Shown in pieces: positions 37,143-45,633 of a DNA stretch of 55,333 nt. The position numbers were made by a program, and so were the translations under genes. Positions within the stretch are counted from its first letter, which is position 1. Every line of letters starts with the position of its first letter. Origin of the DNA: Skermanella aerolata KACC 11604 (GTDB lineage: Bacteria > Pseudomonadota > Alphaproteobacteria > Azospirillales > Azospirillaceae). The DNA is taken from NCBI RefSeq assembly GCF_000936425.1, contig NZ_AVFK01000041.1, forward strand, positions 1 to 55,333. The letters are read 5' to 3'. The notes beneath the pieces were generated by a model, which was not told the origin of the DNA, made no database searches, and saw only the letters and a program-made list of their open reading frames with translations.

Positions 37143-39800
37143 ATGTTTCCCATTCCACGTCCCTGGGCAAAGCTGCGACGGAACGAGGATGGAGAGATCG
37201 TTTCGTACCTTTCCTTGATCGACCACAGCGCCGATGTCGCTGCCATGACGGAAGCGCTGCTCGGCCTGCCGACTATCTGGCTTCGGCTGGCTCGGCTAGC
37301 GGGGAAGCAGGAACTTTCAGTCGGCCAGCGCAGACGCTTGGCGGCGCTGGCGGGGCTGCATGATTTCGGCAAGGCCAATCACGGGTTCCAGAACAAGGCG
37401 CTCGACCGGGACGGGCGGCAATCCGTACCGCGGGCGGGTCATGTCGGTCCGGCAATGGCTATACTACTGGGAGACGAGGGTGGGGGTTCGCTTGACATAA
37501 CAACCAGATTGAAAGATCGGTTGTACAGCATGCTGGATGTGGAAATCCTTGCCGACTGGTGCGAAGAAGAGGTCGCCGGTGAAGGGCTGGCGAACCTCAT
37601 GACGGCTTTGTTCGCCCATCACGGCTCGCTGCCGAAATCCACAGTTGTCGAGCCGGCACTTTGGGAGTCCACCGACGTATACGATCCGCTTGCCGCCGTC
37701 GGCGAGCTGACCGCGGCCCTGCGCCGCTGGTTTCCCGACGCCTTCGCGCCCGACGTCGAGCAGGTTCCGACTTCTCCGCGCTTTCTCCATGCCTTCGCCG
37801 GGCTGGTCATGCTGGCCGACTGGCTGGGGTCGGACGTCAGCCGGTTTCCGTTGTCCGGTGCTCCGGAGGCACCCTCGGCAGCGGCGGACCGGATGGTCTT
37901 GGCCCGTGCAGCGGCGTGGCGTGTCCTTATCGATAGATGGCTCGATCCGGAACGGGCACGCGACGCCGCCTGTCGCCTGGACTGGGATTTCGCATCGCTC
38001 TTCCCAGAACCTGGCCGACAGCCGCGCCCGCTCCAGGCCGACCTGCTCGCCCGTGCGGCGCCGGAACCCGATTCCGGCAGCCTGCTGATCGTCGAGGCCG
38101 AAACTGGTTCCGGCAAGACCGAGGCGGCGTTGATCCATTTCCTGAACCTGCTGCGCGTCGGTTGCGTCGATGGACTTTACTTCGCCTTACCTACACGGGC
38201 GTCGGCAGTTCAGATCCATCGTCGCATACGCGACGACCTCCACCGGCTGCTGGGTGACGGTTGCCCGCCCGTCGGGTTGGCGGTTCCGGGCTATCTCCGG
38301 GTCGATGACCAGGATGGCGAGCCGCTGCCCGACTACGGCGTGCATTGGCCCGATGATGACGGCGATAAGTTTCGTGACCGGGGCTGGGCAGTAGAGCAGC
38401 CGAAGCGGTTTCTGGCTGGAGCGGTCATGATTGGAACGATAGATCAGCTCTTGATGGGCGGGTTGATGGTGCGACATGCTCAACTGCGCTCCGCCGCTAT
38501 GCTGCGCCATCTCCTCGTGGTGGACGAAGTGCATGCGAGCGATCCGTACATGGAAGAGCTGTTGCGGCACGTGCTCGACCAGCATCGCGCCGCCGGCGGT
38601 CACGCCCTGCTGATGTCCGCGACACTTGGTTCCGCGGCGCGACATCGCCTGACCGGCCGCACCGACAGGCCGTCCGCACCGGAAATCGTCGCGGACATGC
38701 CTTTCCCCGCCGTGACGTCTGGCACGGGAAATCCGATTGAACCGACAGCGGGCGAAGCTGCTCCGCCGAAGTCAGTAGCGATTGAACTGGTCGATGACGC
38801 GGAAAACCTCGACGCAGTGGCTCGCCTTGCAGTGGAGGCTGGGAAACAGGGCGCCCGGGTGCTCGTGATTGTCAACACGGTCCGCCGCGCCATGGAGCTT
38901 CAGCAGAAGATCGAGAAGCTGGCCGGCCCATCCAACTCCCGTCTGCTGTTTGGCGTCGCCGGGCGGCCATGTCCGCATCATGCGCGGTTCGCCGCCGAGG
39001 ATCGCCGCCTCCTCGACGACGCGCTGGAACAGGCGTTCGGAAAAACGGCAAATGCTCCCCGCATCGCCGTCACGACCCAGACGGCCGAACAGAGCCTGGA
39101 CATCGACGCGGACCTACTCGTGACCGACCTGTGCCCGGCCGACGTCCTGCTGCAACGCATCGGGCGGTTACACCGCCATGAACGATCGCGCCCTACTAAG
39201 TTCGAGACGCCGCGGCTTGTCGTACTGGCACCCACGATCGATGTCCTGTCGTCGCTATTGCGGTCGGATGGAAGTGTCATCTCACGGCTTCTCGGCTTCG
39301 GCCGAACCTATCCCAATCTGCTGGGATTGGCGGCGACCCGTCGCGAACTGGAGGTGCGGCGCGGTTTAGATCTGCCGCGCGAGAACCGATTGCTTGTCGA
39401 AGCGGCGACTCATCCCGAAGCGCTTACGGCCCTTGCCAAGTCGCTGGGCGGCTTTTGGCCAGAGCATGGCAGGACTGTCATAGGTAAGGCCATTGCGCAC
39501 GGGATGGCGGCGAATATGGCGGAAATTAAGTGGAACAAGCTGTTGGAATCCTTGCCCGAGGGGCTGGACGGCGCGATCAGTACCCGCCTCGGTCTCGACG
39601 ACCGAATGGCGATCTTCCGGAACGGCGTTGAAGGGCCGTTCGGCCGGGAAGTGACGCGCATCCGCATTCCCGGATGGCTGGTCCCAAACCCATCAGCGGA
39701 GGCTGCCCCCGAAAATATCCGGGTCGCGGGCGGCTCGCTGCTGTTCGATTTCGGCGGCATGTCGCTCGGCTATGATCGTCTTGGGCTTAAAGCAACTTAA
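37143..39800 (+). CDS. cas3: CRISPR-associated nuclease/helicase Cas3 (type I-E)
   Basis: An 885-residue protein that unwinds and shreds DNA after Cascade binding. The N-terminal HD nuclease has LAGLHDFGKANHGF (about residues 68-80) and ALFAHHGSLP. The SF2 helicase has Walker A VEAETGSGKTEAAL (about 319-327), the DEVH box LLVVDEVHASDPYM (about 459), motif III LLMSATL and motif VI QRIGRLHRHE (about 670). All catalytic motifs are intact. It is separated from cse1 by 340 bases, unlike the tightly overlapping genes downstream, so it may be transcribed apart. Confidence 0.97.
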   Translation: MFPIPRPWAKLRRNEDGEIVSYLSLIDHSADVAAMTEALLGLPTIWLRLARLAGKQELSVGQRRRLAALAGLHDFGKANHGFQNKALDRDGRQSVPRAGHVGPAMAILLGDEGGGSLDITTRLKDRLYSMLDVEILADWCEEEVAGEGLANLMTALFAHHGSLPKSTVVEPALWESTDVYDPLAAVGELTAALRRWFPDAFAPDVEQVPTSPRFLHAFAGLVMLADWLGSDVSRFPLSGAPEAPSAAADRMVLARAAAWRVLIDRWLDPERARDAACRLDWDFASLFPEPGRQPRPLQADLLARAAPEPDSGSLLIVEAETGSGKTEAALIHFLNLLRVGCVDGLYFALPTRASAVQIHRRIRDDLHRLLGDGCPPVGLAVPGYLRVDDQDGEPLPDYGVHWPDDDGDKFRDRGWAVEQPKRFLAGAVMIGTIDQLLMGGLMVRHAQLRSAAMLRHLLVVDEVHASDPYMEELLRHVLDQHRAAGGHALLMSATLGSAARHRLTGRTDRPSAPEIVADMPFPAVTSGTGNPIEPTAGEAAPPKSVAIELVDDAENLDAVARLAVEAGKQGARVLVIVNTVRRAMELQQKIEKLAGPSNSRLLFGVAGRPCPHHARFAAEDRRLLDDALEQAFGKTANAPRIAVTTQTAEQSLDIDADLLVTDLCPADVLLQRIGRLHRHERSRPTKFETPRLVVLAPTIDVLSSLLRSDGSVISRLLGFGRTYPNLLGLAATRRELEVRRGLDLPRENRLLVEAATHPEALTALAKSLGGFWPEHGRTVIGKAIAHGMAANMAEIKWNKLLESLPEGLDGAISTRLGLDDRMAIFRNGVEGPFGREVTRIRIPGWLVPNPSAEAAPENIRVAGGSLLFDFGGMSLGYDRLGLKAT

Positions 39801-39886
39801 CGTCGGTCTTCGGCGTGTTATTGTCGGTTTTTCTCGCTTGACGCGAGATGGACCGTCGTGGGCCGACGGCACACGATCAAAATCGG

Positions 39887-39915
39887 AGTCTTCCCCGTAT
39901 GCGACGGGGGCAGAA
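39887..39915. ncRNA. CRISPR-repeat-like hairpin (possible CreA/CreR-type crRNA-like element)
   Basis: The stem CCCCGT-ATGCG-ACGGGG matches the array repeat stem CCCCGC-GCCT-GCGGGG, with a compensating C-G to T-A change at the stem base and one extra loop base. Flanking GTCTT and CAGA on the plus strand, or AAGAC on the minus strand, also resemble the repeat ends, so the orientation is not certain. It is solitary and lies between cas3 and cse1, where crRNA-like regulatory RNAs are known in some type I loci. Confidence 0.5.
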
Positions 39916-39940
39916 AGTAGAACACGGACTTTCTTCAAAA

Positions 39941-39977
39941 GGGTGTGCCGTCGACCGATGGTACGCCCTTTTTCTTT
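39941..39977 (+). terminator. Rho-independent terminator between cas3 and cse1
   Basis: GGGTGTGCC (39941-39949) pairs with GGTACGCCC (39960-39968) over nine pairs, two of them G-U, with a 10-base loop. TTTTTCTTT follows. It would end transcripts coming from cas3 or from the repeat-like element before they reach cse1. Confidence 0.7.
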
Positions 39978-40140
39978 ACGAGGCGCCGGAATTTTGCCTT
40001 CGGCACACGAGTTAAAAAACATTGCGTCAAATTGACCCTCATGATCATATGTTGTTCATCGATGTCCGCGCCGATGGTGGAAACCAACAACATCGATCTC
40101 TGAACACGTATAGCCGACAATCGCAACCGGGGCGCTGTCT

Positions 40141-41688
40141 ATGGCTAATTGCCTGCTTACGGACCCGATGCTCCCGATCGAGGGGGGTGATGCCACCTGC
40201 TCGTCGGCATCTTTGCCCCAGGTCCTGGCTCACCTTTCTTCCGGCATGGTCACGGCATTTCCTGGCCTCGCGCCACATCAGCGGCAGGCTTGGCATCAAT
40301 TTCTGGTTCAGCTCGGGGCGATAGCTCTCAACCGCGGCGGCCTCGACACACCTCCGGAGGACGAGGACGCGTGGCGTGACCTACTGCTGGCCCTGGCTCC
40401 AGAACCGGGTTGGTGCCTAGTGGTTGAGGATCTCCGCCAGCCGGCGTTTTTCCAGCCGCCGATAAAGGAAGGCAGCCTGAAGGGCTTCAACAGAATCGCC
40501 GACAAGCCCGATGGCATCGACGTGCTGATCACCGCCAAGAATCACGACGTCAAGGCATTCCGATTGGGTGCGGCCGATCCGCATCATTGGGTATATGCCC
40601 TGATCACCTTGCAGACGCAGCAGGGTTTCCTCGGCCGAGGGAATTACGGCATCGCCCGGATGAACGGCGGGTTCGCCAGCCGCGTCCTAGTCGATCTGGT
40701 TCCATCCGCCGATTGGGGAGAACGGTTCCGGCGCGGGTTGCGGCTCGCCAGCGCCAAGCGCAACGATCAGCTCGCGTTGCCGTTGCGGTTCCGGCCTGAA
40801 GACGGCCTGGCTCTGCTTTGGACCCGCGAATGGGACGGCGCGGAGAGCCTATCGTTCGACGATCTGGACCCGCTGTTCATCGAAATCTGCCGCCGGGTTC
40901 GCCTCACCCGCGACGATGCCGGCGGGGTGATGGCTTGGGGCAAGCCCACGGAAGCGGCAAGAGTTGCCGCCAAGGACCTGAAGGGCGTCGTCGGCGATCT
41001 GTGGACGCCGGTCCGGAAAAAGGAGCCGGCTGCCCTGACCGTCGGGCCGGGAGGGTTCCGGTACGAATTGGTCGCTGACATTCTGACCGATCCAGAAATC
41101 GATCCGCCCCCCGCCTTGAGCAATCTGCCGGAAGATCCGCCCGGCCGGATGCTGCTGCACCTATCCGTGCTGGTTCGCGGACAGGGGACAACCGACGGCT
41201 TGTACGAACGCTGGCTTCCCCTGACCCGGGAAACTCGCCGGCGCCTGTTCCGCCGCGAGGACCGTCTTACAATACATGCCATCGCGAAGACGATGATCGA
41301 GGATTGCCGGGAGGGCGCAAAGAAGGCGCTGAGGATCGCCTTGCTGTCTCTCGTCCAGGGCGGGCCGGAGGGCGACAGGCTCGACTTCAAGGACAAGCGG
41401 GTGGGCGAGGCCGGCGAGGCACTGGACCGGCATATCGACGACTTCTTCTTCAAACATCTTTGGTTGATTGTGGAAGCCGGCGGCGACGATCCAGTACGGA
41501 CCGCATGGCAGCGGGAATTGTATGTCACCGCCGACGATGTCTTCAATGATTGGTCAATCCGCCTGACGCCGCCTTCACAGCGGCGTGAGAGGGCGCATGC
41601 CCTCGCCGAACTCACTTTCACCCGCATCCTGTTCAAAAGGCTCGCCCTGCTGGGGCAGTCAATCGCCCGATCCGAAGAGGAAGCATGA
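40141..41688 (+). CDS. cse1: Cascade large subunit Cse1/CasA (Cas8e)
   Basis: A 515-residue protein. It recognises the PAM and helps load Cas3 in type I-E Cascade. The typical start is NCLLTDPMLPIEGGDATCSSASLPQVLAHL. Also visible are FPGLAPHQRQAWHQFLVQLGAIAL, FFQPPIKEGSLKGF with the DNA-contacting loop region, and LQTQQGFLGRGNYGIARMNGGFASR. The length suits the family. It overlaps cse2 by 4 bases (ATGA). Confidence 0.95.
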   Translation: MANCLLTDPMLPIEGGDATCSSASLPQVLAHLSSGMVTAFPGLAPHQRQAWHQFLVQLGAIALNRGGLDTPPEDEDAWRDLLLALAPEPGWCLVVEDLRQPAFFQPPIKEGSLKGFNRIADKPDGIDVLITAKNHDVKAFRLGAADPHHWVYALITLQTQQGFLGRGNYGIARMNGGFASRVLVDLVPSADWGERFRRGLRLASAKRNDQLALPLRFRPEDGLALLWTREWDGAESLSFDDLDPLFIEICRRVRLTRDDAGGVMAWGKPTEAARVAAKDLKGVVGDLWTPVRKKEPAALTVGPGGFRYELVADILTDPEIDPPPALSNLPEDPPGRMLLHLSVLVRGQGTTDGLYERWLPLTRETRRRLFRREDRLTIHAIAKTMIEDCREGAKKALRIALLSLVQGGPEGDRLDFKDKRVGEAGEALDRHIDDFFFKHLWLIVEAGGDDPVRTAWQRELYVTADDVFNDWSIRLTPPSQRRERAHALAELTFTRILFKRLALLGQSIARSEEEA

Positions 41689-42299
41689 TGGAAACCGCCT
41701 CAGAGCCTGTCTCCGGTACCAGCCCCGGGGCCGCGAAGGAGCCGACAAAGGCGCTGCGCGAACCGGCGAAATCGCTGTTCAGCCTGGCCCGTGCCTTTGA
41801 TGATCGAGACGATCGGCTGGGTATCGGCAGCGGTGCCGTGGCGGAGTTGCGGCGCATGCGGCCGGAAGCTGGCGGGTTGCCGTCCGCCTTCTGGCATCTC
41901 GCGCTGCCCCGCATCGAGGAGGATTGGATCGGGAGCGTGGCTCAGGAAAAGGCGTGGGCAATCGTGGTCGCCGGAATGGCGACCATGGCACCCGGCGCCC
42001 ATGCGAGGCATGCGGCTCCCGGCGCCGTGCTTGCTGCCAGCGGCTATGCCGAATCCCGGTTCGTTCGCCTGCTGCGCGCCGAAGGTGACACGCTGGGGGC
42101 AGAGGTGCGGACCGTTTGCCTATGGTTCCGTAACAAGGGCCGAGCGATCGATTGGCTAGAATTCGGCCGGTTCGTCCTGGCCCGCTCCGGAGCGCGTTTT
42201 CCAGAACGGCTCGATCCAGATGATGAAGCCCACCGCATGGCCCGACGGTATTTCCGCGAACTGACAAGAACCGCAAAGGAAAACGATAATGAGCGTTGA
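41685..42299 (+). CDS. cse2: Cascade small subunit Cse2/CasB
   Basis: A 204-residue all-helical protein that forms the belly of type I-E Cascade. Typical features are LGIGSGAVAELRRMRPEAGGLPSAFWHL near the start, GVLAASGYAESRFVRLLRAEGD-like wording in the middle (AAPGAVLAASGYAESRFVRL) and a helical C-terminus WLEFGRFVLAR. It overlaps both neighbours. Two copies per complex are known in the family. Confidence 0.93.
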   Translation: MMETASEPVSGTSPGAAKEPTKALREPAKSLFSLARAFDDRDDRLGIGSGAVAELRRMRPEAGGLPSAFWHLALPRIEEDWIGSVAQEKAWAIVVAGMATMAPGAHARHAAPGAVLAASGYAESRFVRLLRAEGDTLGAEVRTVCLWFRNKGRAIDWLEFGRFVLARSGARFPERLDPDDEAHRMARRYFRELTRTAKENDNER

Positions 42300-43521
42300 A
42301 CCGCGCTTCCTTCAGATTCATGCGCTGACACCCTATGTGGCGGCGCTGTTGAATCGCGACGACGTGGGTCGCGCCAAACGCCTGCCCTTCGGCGGAGCGG
42401 AACGTACCCGTGTGTCGTCGCAATGCCTAAAACGCCACTGGCGCCGCGCGGTCGACGAATGGTCGTTCGACCAGCTTGGCGTCCCGCTGGCGGTGCGCTC
42501 GCGTATCACCTTTCGAAAAGAGATTGCCGAGCCCTTGATCGCCGAGGGATTGCCGAGCGACGTGGTGGTCACTGTCGTTGCGGCGCTCCAAGCCAAACTA
42601 TTGGGCGCGAGCGCCAAAGCGGAGAAGGAGCGTTCTCAGAAGAAGGGGAGACAGGGCGAAGGGGAGAACTCCTCCGATCTGCTGGAGCGACTGGACACGA
42701 ACCAGGTGATCGTGCTCGGTCGGCCGGAGATCGAGTTCATCAAGAATGCCGCGCGCGATCTCGCCCACGACGCCACCGCAGTGAAAGACGCCACCAAGGC
42801 GGCCGAGACCTACGTCAAGGAGAATCGGGCCAACCTGGAGGCACTGTCAAAGGCGTCGGGGCTCGACGGCGCGCTGTTTGGCCGGATGGTCACCTCCGAT
42901 TATCTGGCGCGCGGGGACGCCGCGGTCCATGTCGCCCACGCCTTTACTGTCCATGGGGAGGAGGCGGAGCCCGATTATTTCACCGCCGTGGATGACTTGC
43001 GCCAGAGTGCCGGCGAAATGGGGTCCGGTCTGATCGCGACTAGCGAGTTGACCAGCGGACTGTTCTACGTGTATGTCGTCGTAGATGTGCGGTTACTGGT
43101 ATCTAACTTGGAAGGCTGCGATGCACGCGGCTGGCATGAAGCCGACCGCGATCTCGCGTCAAGCGTGGTCGAGCATCTTATCCACTTAATAGCTAGTGTT
43201 TCCCCAGGCGCCAAGCGCGGATCGACGGCGCCCTATGGCTATGCAGAGTTGATGATGATTGAGGCCGGAGCCCGCCAGCCACGCAGCCTCGCCAACGCTT
43301 TCCTGCGGCCAGTTTCGACGCGAGGCGACCTGCGGGCGAACGCCTTTCGCGGGTTAGGCGAGCATCTGGCGGGTTTCGACCGGATGTACGGCCGGCGCGA
43401 ATTACGCCGCTTCGCTTCCATTGCCGACCCTGGCGCGCTGCCGGCCGATCCAGCCGAGGGGCTGGACGCCCTCGCTGCCTGGGCTGCCGGCCTAGTTCGC
43501 GACGGCGGAGACGCCGCATGA
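42289..43521 (+). CDS. cas7e: Cascade backbone subunit Cas7e/CasC
   Basis: A 410-residue RAMP-family protein that coats the crRNA as six copies. The start FLQIHALTPYVAALLNRDDVGRAKRLPFGGAERTRVSSQCLKRHWR is diagnostic. Also present are MVTSDYLARGDAAVHVAHAFTVH, YFTAVDDL, GSGLIATSELTSGLFYVYVVVD and APYGYAELMMIEAG. It is slightly longer than E. coli CasC (363 residues); the extra length is a Lys/Glu-rich insert near residues 105-125. Confidence 0.96.
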   Translation: MSVEPRFLQIHALTPYVAALLNRDDVGRAKRLPFGGAERTRVSSQCLKRHWRRAVDEWSFDQLGVPLAVRSRITFRKEIAEPLIAEGLPSDVVVTVVAALQAKLLGASAKAEKERSQKKGRQGEGENSSDLLERLDTNQVIVLGRPEIEFIKNAARDLAHDATAVKDATKAAETYVKENRANLEALSKASGLDGALFGRMVTSDYLARGDAAVHVAHAFTVHGEEAEPDYFTAVDDLRQSAGEMGSGLIATSELTSGLFYVYVVVDVRLLVSNLEGCDARGWHEADRDLASSVVEHLIHLIASVSPGAKRGSTAPYGYAELMMIEAGARQPRSLANAFLRPVSTRGDLRANAFRGLGEHLAGFDRMYGRRELRRFASIADPGALPADPAEGLDALAAWAAGLVRDGGDAA

Positions 43522-44300
43522 CTGCGCCGGCCGTCGATGCTCTGCTTCTGCTGCTTGATGCGCCGCTGATGGCTTTTGGGGTGCCGGTCATTGACCAGAA
43601 CGGGGTGACCGGAAGGTTTCCGGGTGTGGCGCAGGTGGCGGGACTGCTAGGTAATGCCCTAGGTTGGCGACATGCCGACACGGCGCCGCTCCAACGGCTG
43701 CAGGAACGCGTGCGGCTGGCCGCCGCCATCATGCGCAATGGTACACCGATGCGCGACTTCCAGACAGTGGACCTGTCCCAGCCGCACCTTGTCGGTACCG
43801 GGTGGACGACGCGCGGACGGCGTCAGGATCGGGGCGGCGGAGAGGCCACGTCTGGCACCCACATCCGCTATCGCTGGTACCGCGCCGGAGAAGCAATTAT
43901 GGTGGCGCTCCGCCTCGATGCGCCAGAGGAGCGGCCGACCTTGGCCGATCTAGAGGCGGCGCTGGACGAGCCGTTCCGTCCGCTGTTCATCGGTCGAAAG
44001 GCATGTCTTCCGGCGGCGCCGCTGCTGGTCCGGCGTTGCCGGGCGGCTTCGCTGGCAGATGCGCTGGCTCTAGGCGTGGCCGAAAGGCAAGCGACGATGC
44101 GAAAGGCCGGAGTGCATGGCCCTGAAGCGCCGGAATTCACCGATGCGGAGTGGCCGGAGGACGAGCCTGGGTTTCCTACAACGGGGGACAATTTCGACCG
44201 CGGCGTCGTGTATGACCGGCGCGACTGGCGCAACCAGCTCCACGGCGGTGAACGGCGGGTCCGCCGCGGCCGTATCCGCCTGAAGGAGCCGCAGCCGTGA
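43518..44300 (+). CDS. cas5e: Cascade subunit Cas5e/CasD
   Basis: A 260-residue RAMP protein that holds the 5-prime handle of the crRNA. The start LLLLLDAPLMAFGVPVIDQNGVTGRFPGVAQVAGLLGNALGW is typical, followed by MRNGTPMRDFQTVDL, YRWYRAGEAIMVALRLD and LFIGRKACLPAAPL. It overlaps cas7e and cas6e by 4 bases on each side. The C-terminal tail DRRDWRNQLHGGERRVRRGRI is basic. Confidence 0.95.
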   Translation: MTAPAVDALLLLLDAPLMAFGVPVIDQNGVTGRFPGVAQVAGLLGNALGWRHADTAPLQRLQERVRLAAAIMRNGTPMRDFQTVDLSQPHLVGTGWTTRGRRQDRGGGEATSGTHIRYRWYRAGEAIMVALRLDAPEERPTLADLEAALDEPFRPLFIGRKACLPAAPLLVRRCRAASLADALALGVAERQATMRKAGVHGPEAPEFTDAEWPEDEPGFPTTGDNFDRGVVYDRRDWRNQLHGGERRVRRGRIRLKEPQP

Positions 44301-45085
44301 CCGTCGCTCCCGATGCATCGCTGTTCATGCTTCACTTCCCGATCGATACCCGTCGGCTGGTTGCCTTCGCGGAAGCTCAGGGGATTGGCGGCGCACGGCG
44401 CTTCGATGAAGGCTATGCCGTGCATGCCCTGCTGCGCGCCCTGTTCGGCCCGTCCGCACCCGTTCCCTTCACAGTACGCGCAGCCCGCGATCTACCGGGG
44501 CCGGCAGTGCTCGCCTATGGGCCGGAGCCGCTGGCTGGTCTTGCGCATACGGCTGGACTGACGGCCGAACCGCTGGCACATGCTGTCGTCGATTGGGCGC
44601 GGGCCGCCGACAAGCCCATGCCGGCCGCGTTTCCGGCGGGCATGCGCGTCGGCTTCGAGGTGCGCGCTTGTCCGGTAGTCCGGGTCGGCCGGAGCACCGT
44701 CGCAAAGCGGCCAGGGGCGGAGGTCGACGCATTTCTTTCGGCGCTGGACGCTTACGATCGCTCAGGCGAGGGTGCCGAACGCCCGGTGCGCGAATCAGTT
44801 TACCTGGACTGGCTGCGCCGTCATCTGGAGGGTGGCGGTGCCGCCGGGTTGCTGGACGGACGGGTTGACGCGCGGCGACTGCGCACCGTGCTGCGCAAGA
44901 CCCAGCCGACCGAAGACAAGCCGGATCGCGCGTCCCGCAACTTCGCGCGCCCGGACGTTGTATTTTCGGGGACGCTGCGGGTCGAAGACTCGATCGCGTT
45001 CCGTACGCTGCTGGCGCGTGGCATTGGGCGGCACCGGTCCTTCGGCTTCGGAATGCTGCTGCTGCGCCCGGCGGGGAACGACTGA
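44297..45085 (+). CDS. cas6e: crRNA-processing endoribonuclease Cas6e/CasE
   Basis: A 262-residue ferredoxin-fold RAMP nuclease that cuts the repeat hairpin and stays on the crRNA 3-prime end. The likely catalytic His lies in RRFDEGYAVHALLRALFG. The signature Gly-rich loop ends the protein (GIGRHRSFGFGMLLLRP). A substrate-side motif is FSGTLRVEDSIAFRTLL. It must process both arrays, whose repeat loops differ. The cas1 remnant starts 11 bases after the stop. Confidence 0.95.
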   Translation: MTVAPDASLFMLHFPIDTRRLVAFAEAQGIGGARRFDEGYAVHALLRALFGPSAPVPFTVRAARDLPGPAVLAYGPEPLAGLAHTAGLTAEPLAHAVVDWARAADKPMPAAFPAGMRVGFEVRACPVVRVGRSTVAKRPGAEVDAFLSALDAYDRSGEGAERPVRESVYLDWLRRHLEGGGAAGLLDGRVDARRLRTVLRKTQPTEDKPDRASRNFARPDVVFSGTLRVEDSIAFRTLLARGIGRHRSFGFGMLLLRPAGND

Positions 45086-45096
45086 ACGGGACGGCC

Positions 45097-45396
45097 ATGC
45101 TGAAAGGTCGCCTTGGTCTTGAAACTGCCCGACCTCCCCACGCCGATCGCCATGGGCTGATGTGGTTGTCTCGCGGGAACCTCTATGTCGAGGACGGCAC
45201 CCTCCGCTTCCGCACCACCGGCATGGACGGGCTGGAAAGCGGCGACTATGCCTTACCATACGGCCCCGACCCTCAGCGCCGCCGTACGCGAGCGCATCTG
45301 GACGATGATGACTAATATTCGGAAATCGGCCGACGTTTCATCGTGATGCCTTGGCGCGTCTCTGAGGCTCCCACCCGCAGGCCATCATGTCCCTAG
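45097..45396 (+). pseudogene. cas1-cas2: Deletion scar: cas1 N-terminus joined to cas2 C-terminal half
   Basis: From ATG 45097 about 54 codons match the start of type I-E Cas1 (MLKGRLGLETAR, PHADRHGLMWLSRG, VEDGTLRF, GDYALPY). The expected ILLGPGT block never follows. From about 45257, one base out of frame, the sequence encodes APTLSAAVRERIWTMM, matching the middle of type I-E Cas2 (VSAKIREMIW in E. coli). After a frameshift it continues as RRFIVMPWRVSEAPT up to TAG 45394-45396, matching the Cas2 VVMAW strand. Read in the cas1 frame the product is only 72 residues and ends at 45315. All Cas1 metal-binding residues are gone. Confidence 0.85.
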
Positions 45397-45462
45397 TTTA
45401 GGCCGCTGGAAGTTCGTAACCCTGTCGGCAGTTGGCGAGGGGGGGCCGCTGGCATCTGTGAA
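45389..45462. repeat. Left arm of a long inverted repeat flanking the HNH island
   Basis: The reverse complement of this segment matches 46495-46571. Conserved blocks include TGCCAGCGG, CGCCAAC, GCCGA and GGTTACGAACTTCCAGCG, followed by CCT and TAGG. The match spans about 65-75 bases with scattered substitutions and one gap. Its outer end overlaps the last bases of the cas2 remnant. Confidence 0.75.
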
Positions 45463-45633
45463 GATGAATGAGTCAGCTTTCTCGGCAGCCTGTAATAGCT
45501 TGGATGCGAGTGCCCATAAGCCAATACGCATAATACTTTCTGATGTAGACAATCCACTAAATTTATCATCGACCGCACGTACATCTTAGTCGATAAGAGC
45601 TCACATCTTTGCAACCGAGCATAGCTGGATATC

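Larger units (their letters stand above)
39801..40140 (+). other. cas3-cse1 intergenic region with repeat-like hairpin and attenuator-like structure
   Basis: 340 bases without a convincing gene. The contents, in order, are: segment A (39861-39874); a CRISPR-repeat-like hairpin (39887-39915); segment B inside a terminator hairpin (39941-39977); a second copy of part of segment A (CGGCACACGA at 39867-39876 and 40001-40010); and TGTTGTT/AACAACA and ATCGAT repeats at about 40050-40095 just before cse1. Details are in the separate entries and findings. A 25-codon frame from ATG 39958 has no ribosome site and I do not call it. Confidence 0.6.

Noticed and set aside
39772-40035. An 87-residue frame, or a 25-codon CreT-like mini-frame from ATG 39958, in the cas3-cse1 gap
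   Set aside because: No ribosome site, it runs through the terminator hairpin, and it shows no rare-codon pair or toxin-like composition.
40102-40108. GAACACG match between the region after the repeat-like hairpin and the cse1 upstream region
   Set aside because: A seven-base match is expected by chance in this space, and no convincing PAM lies beside it.
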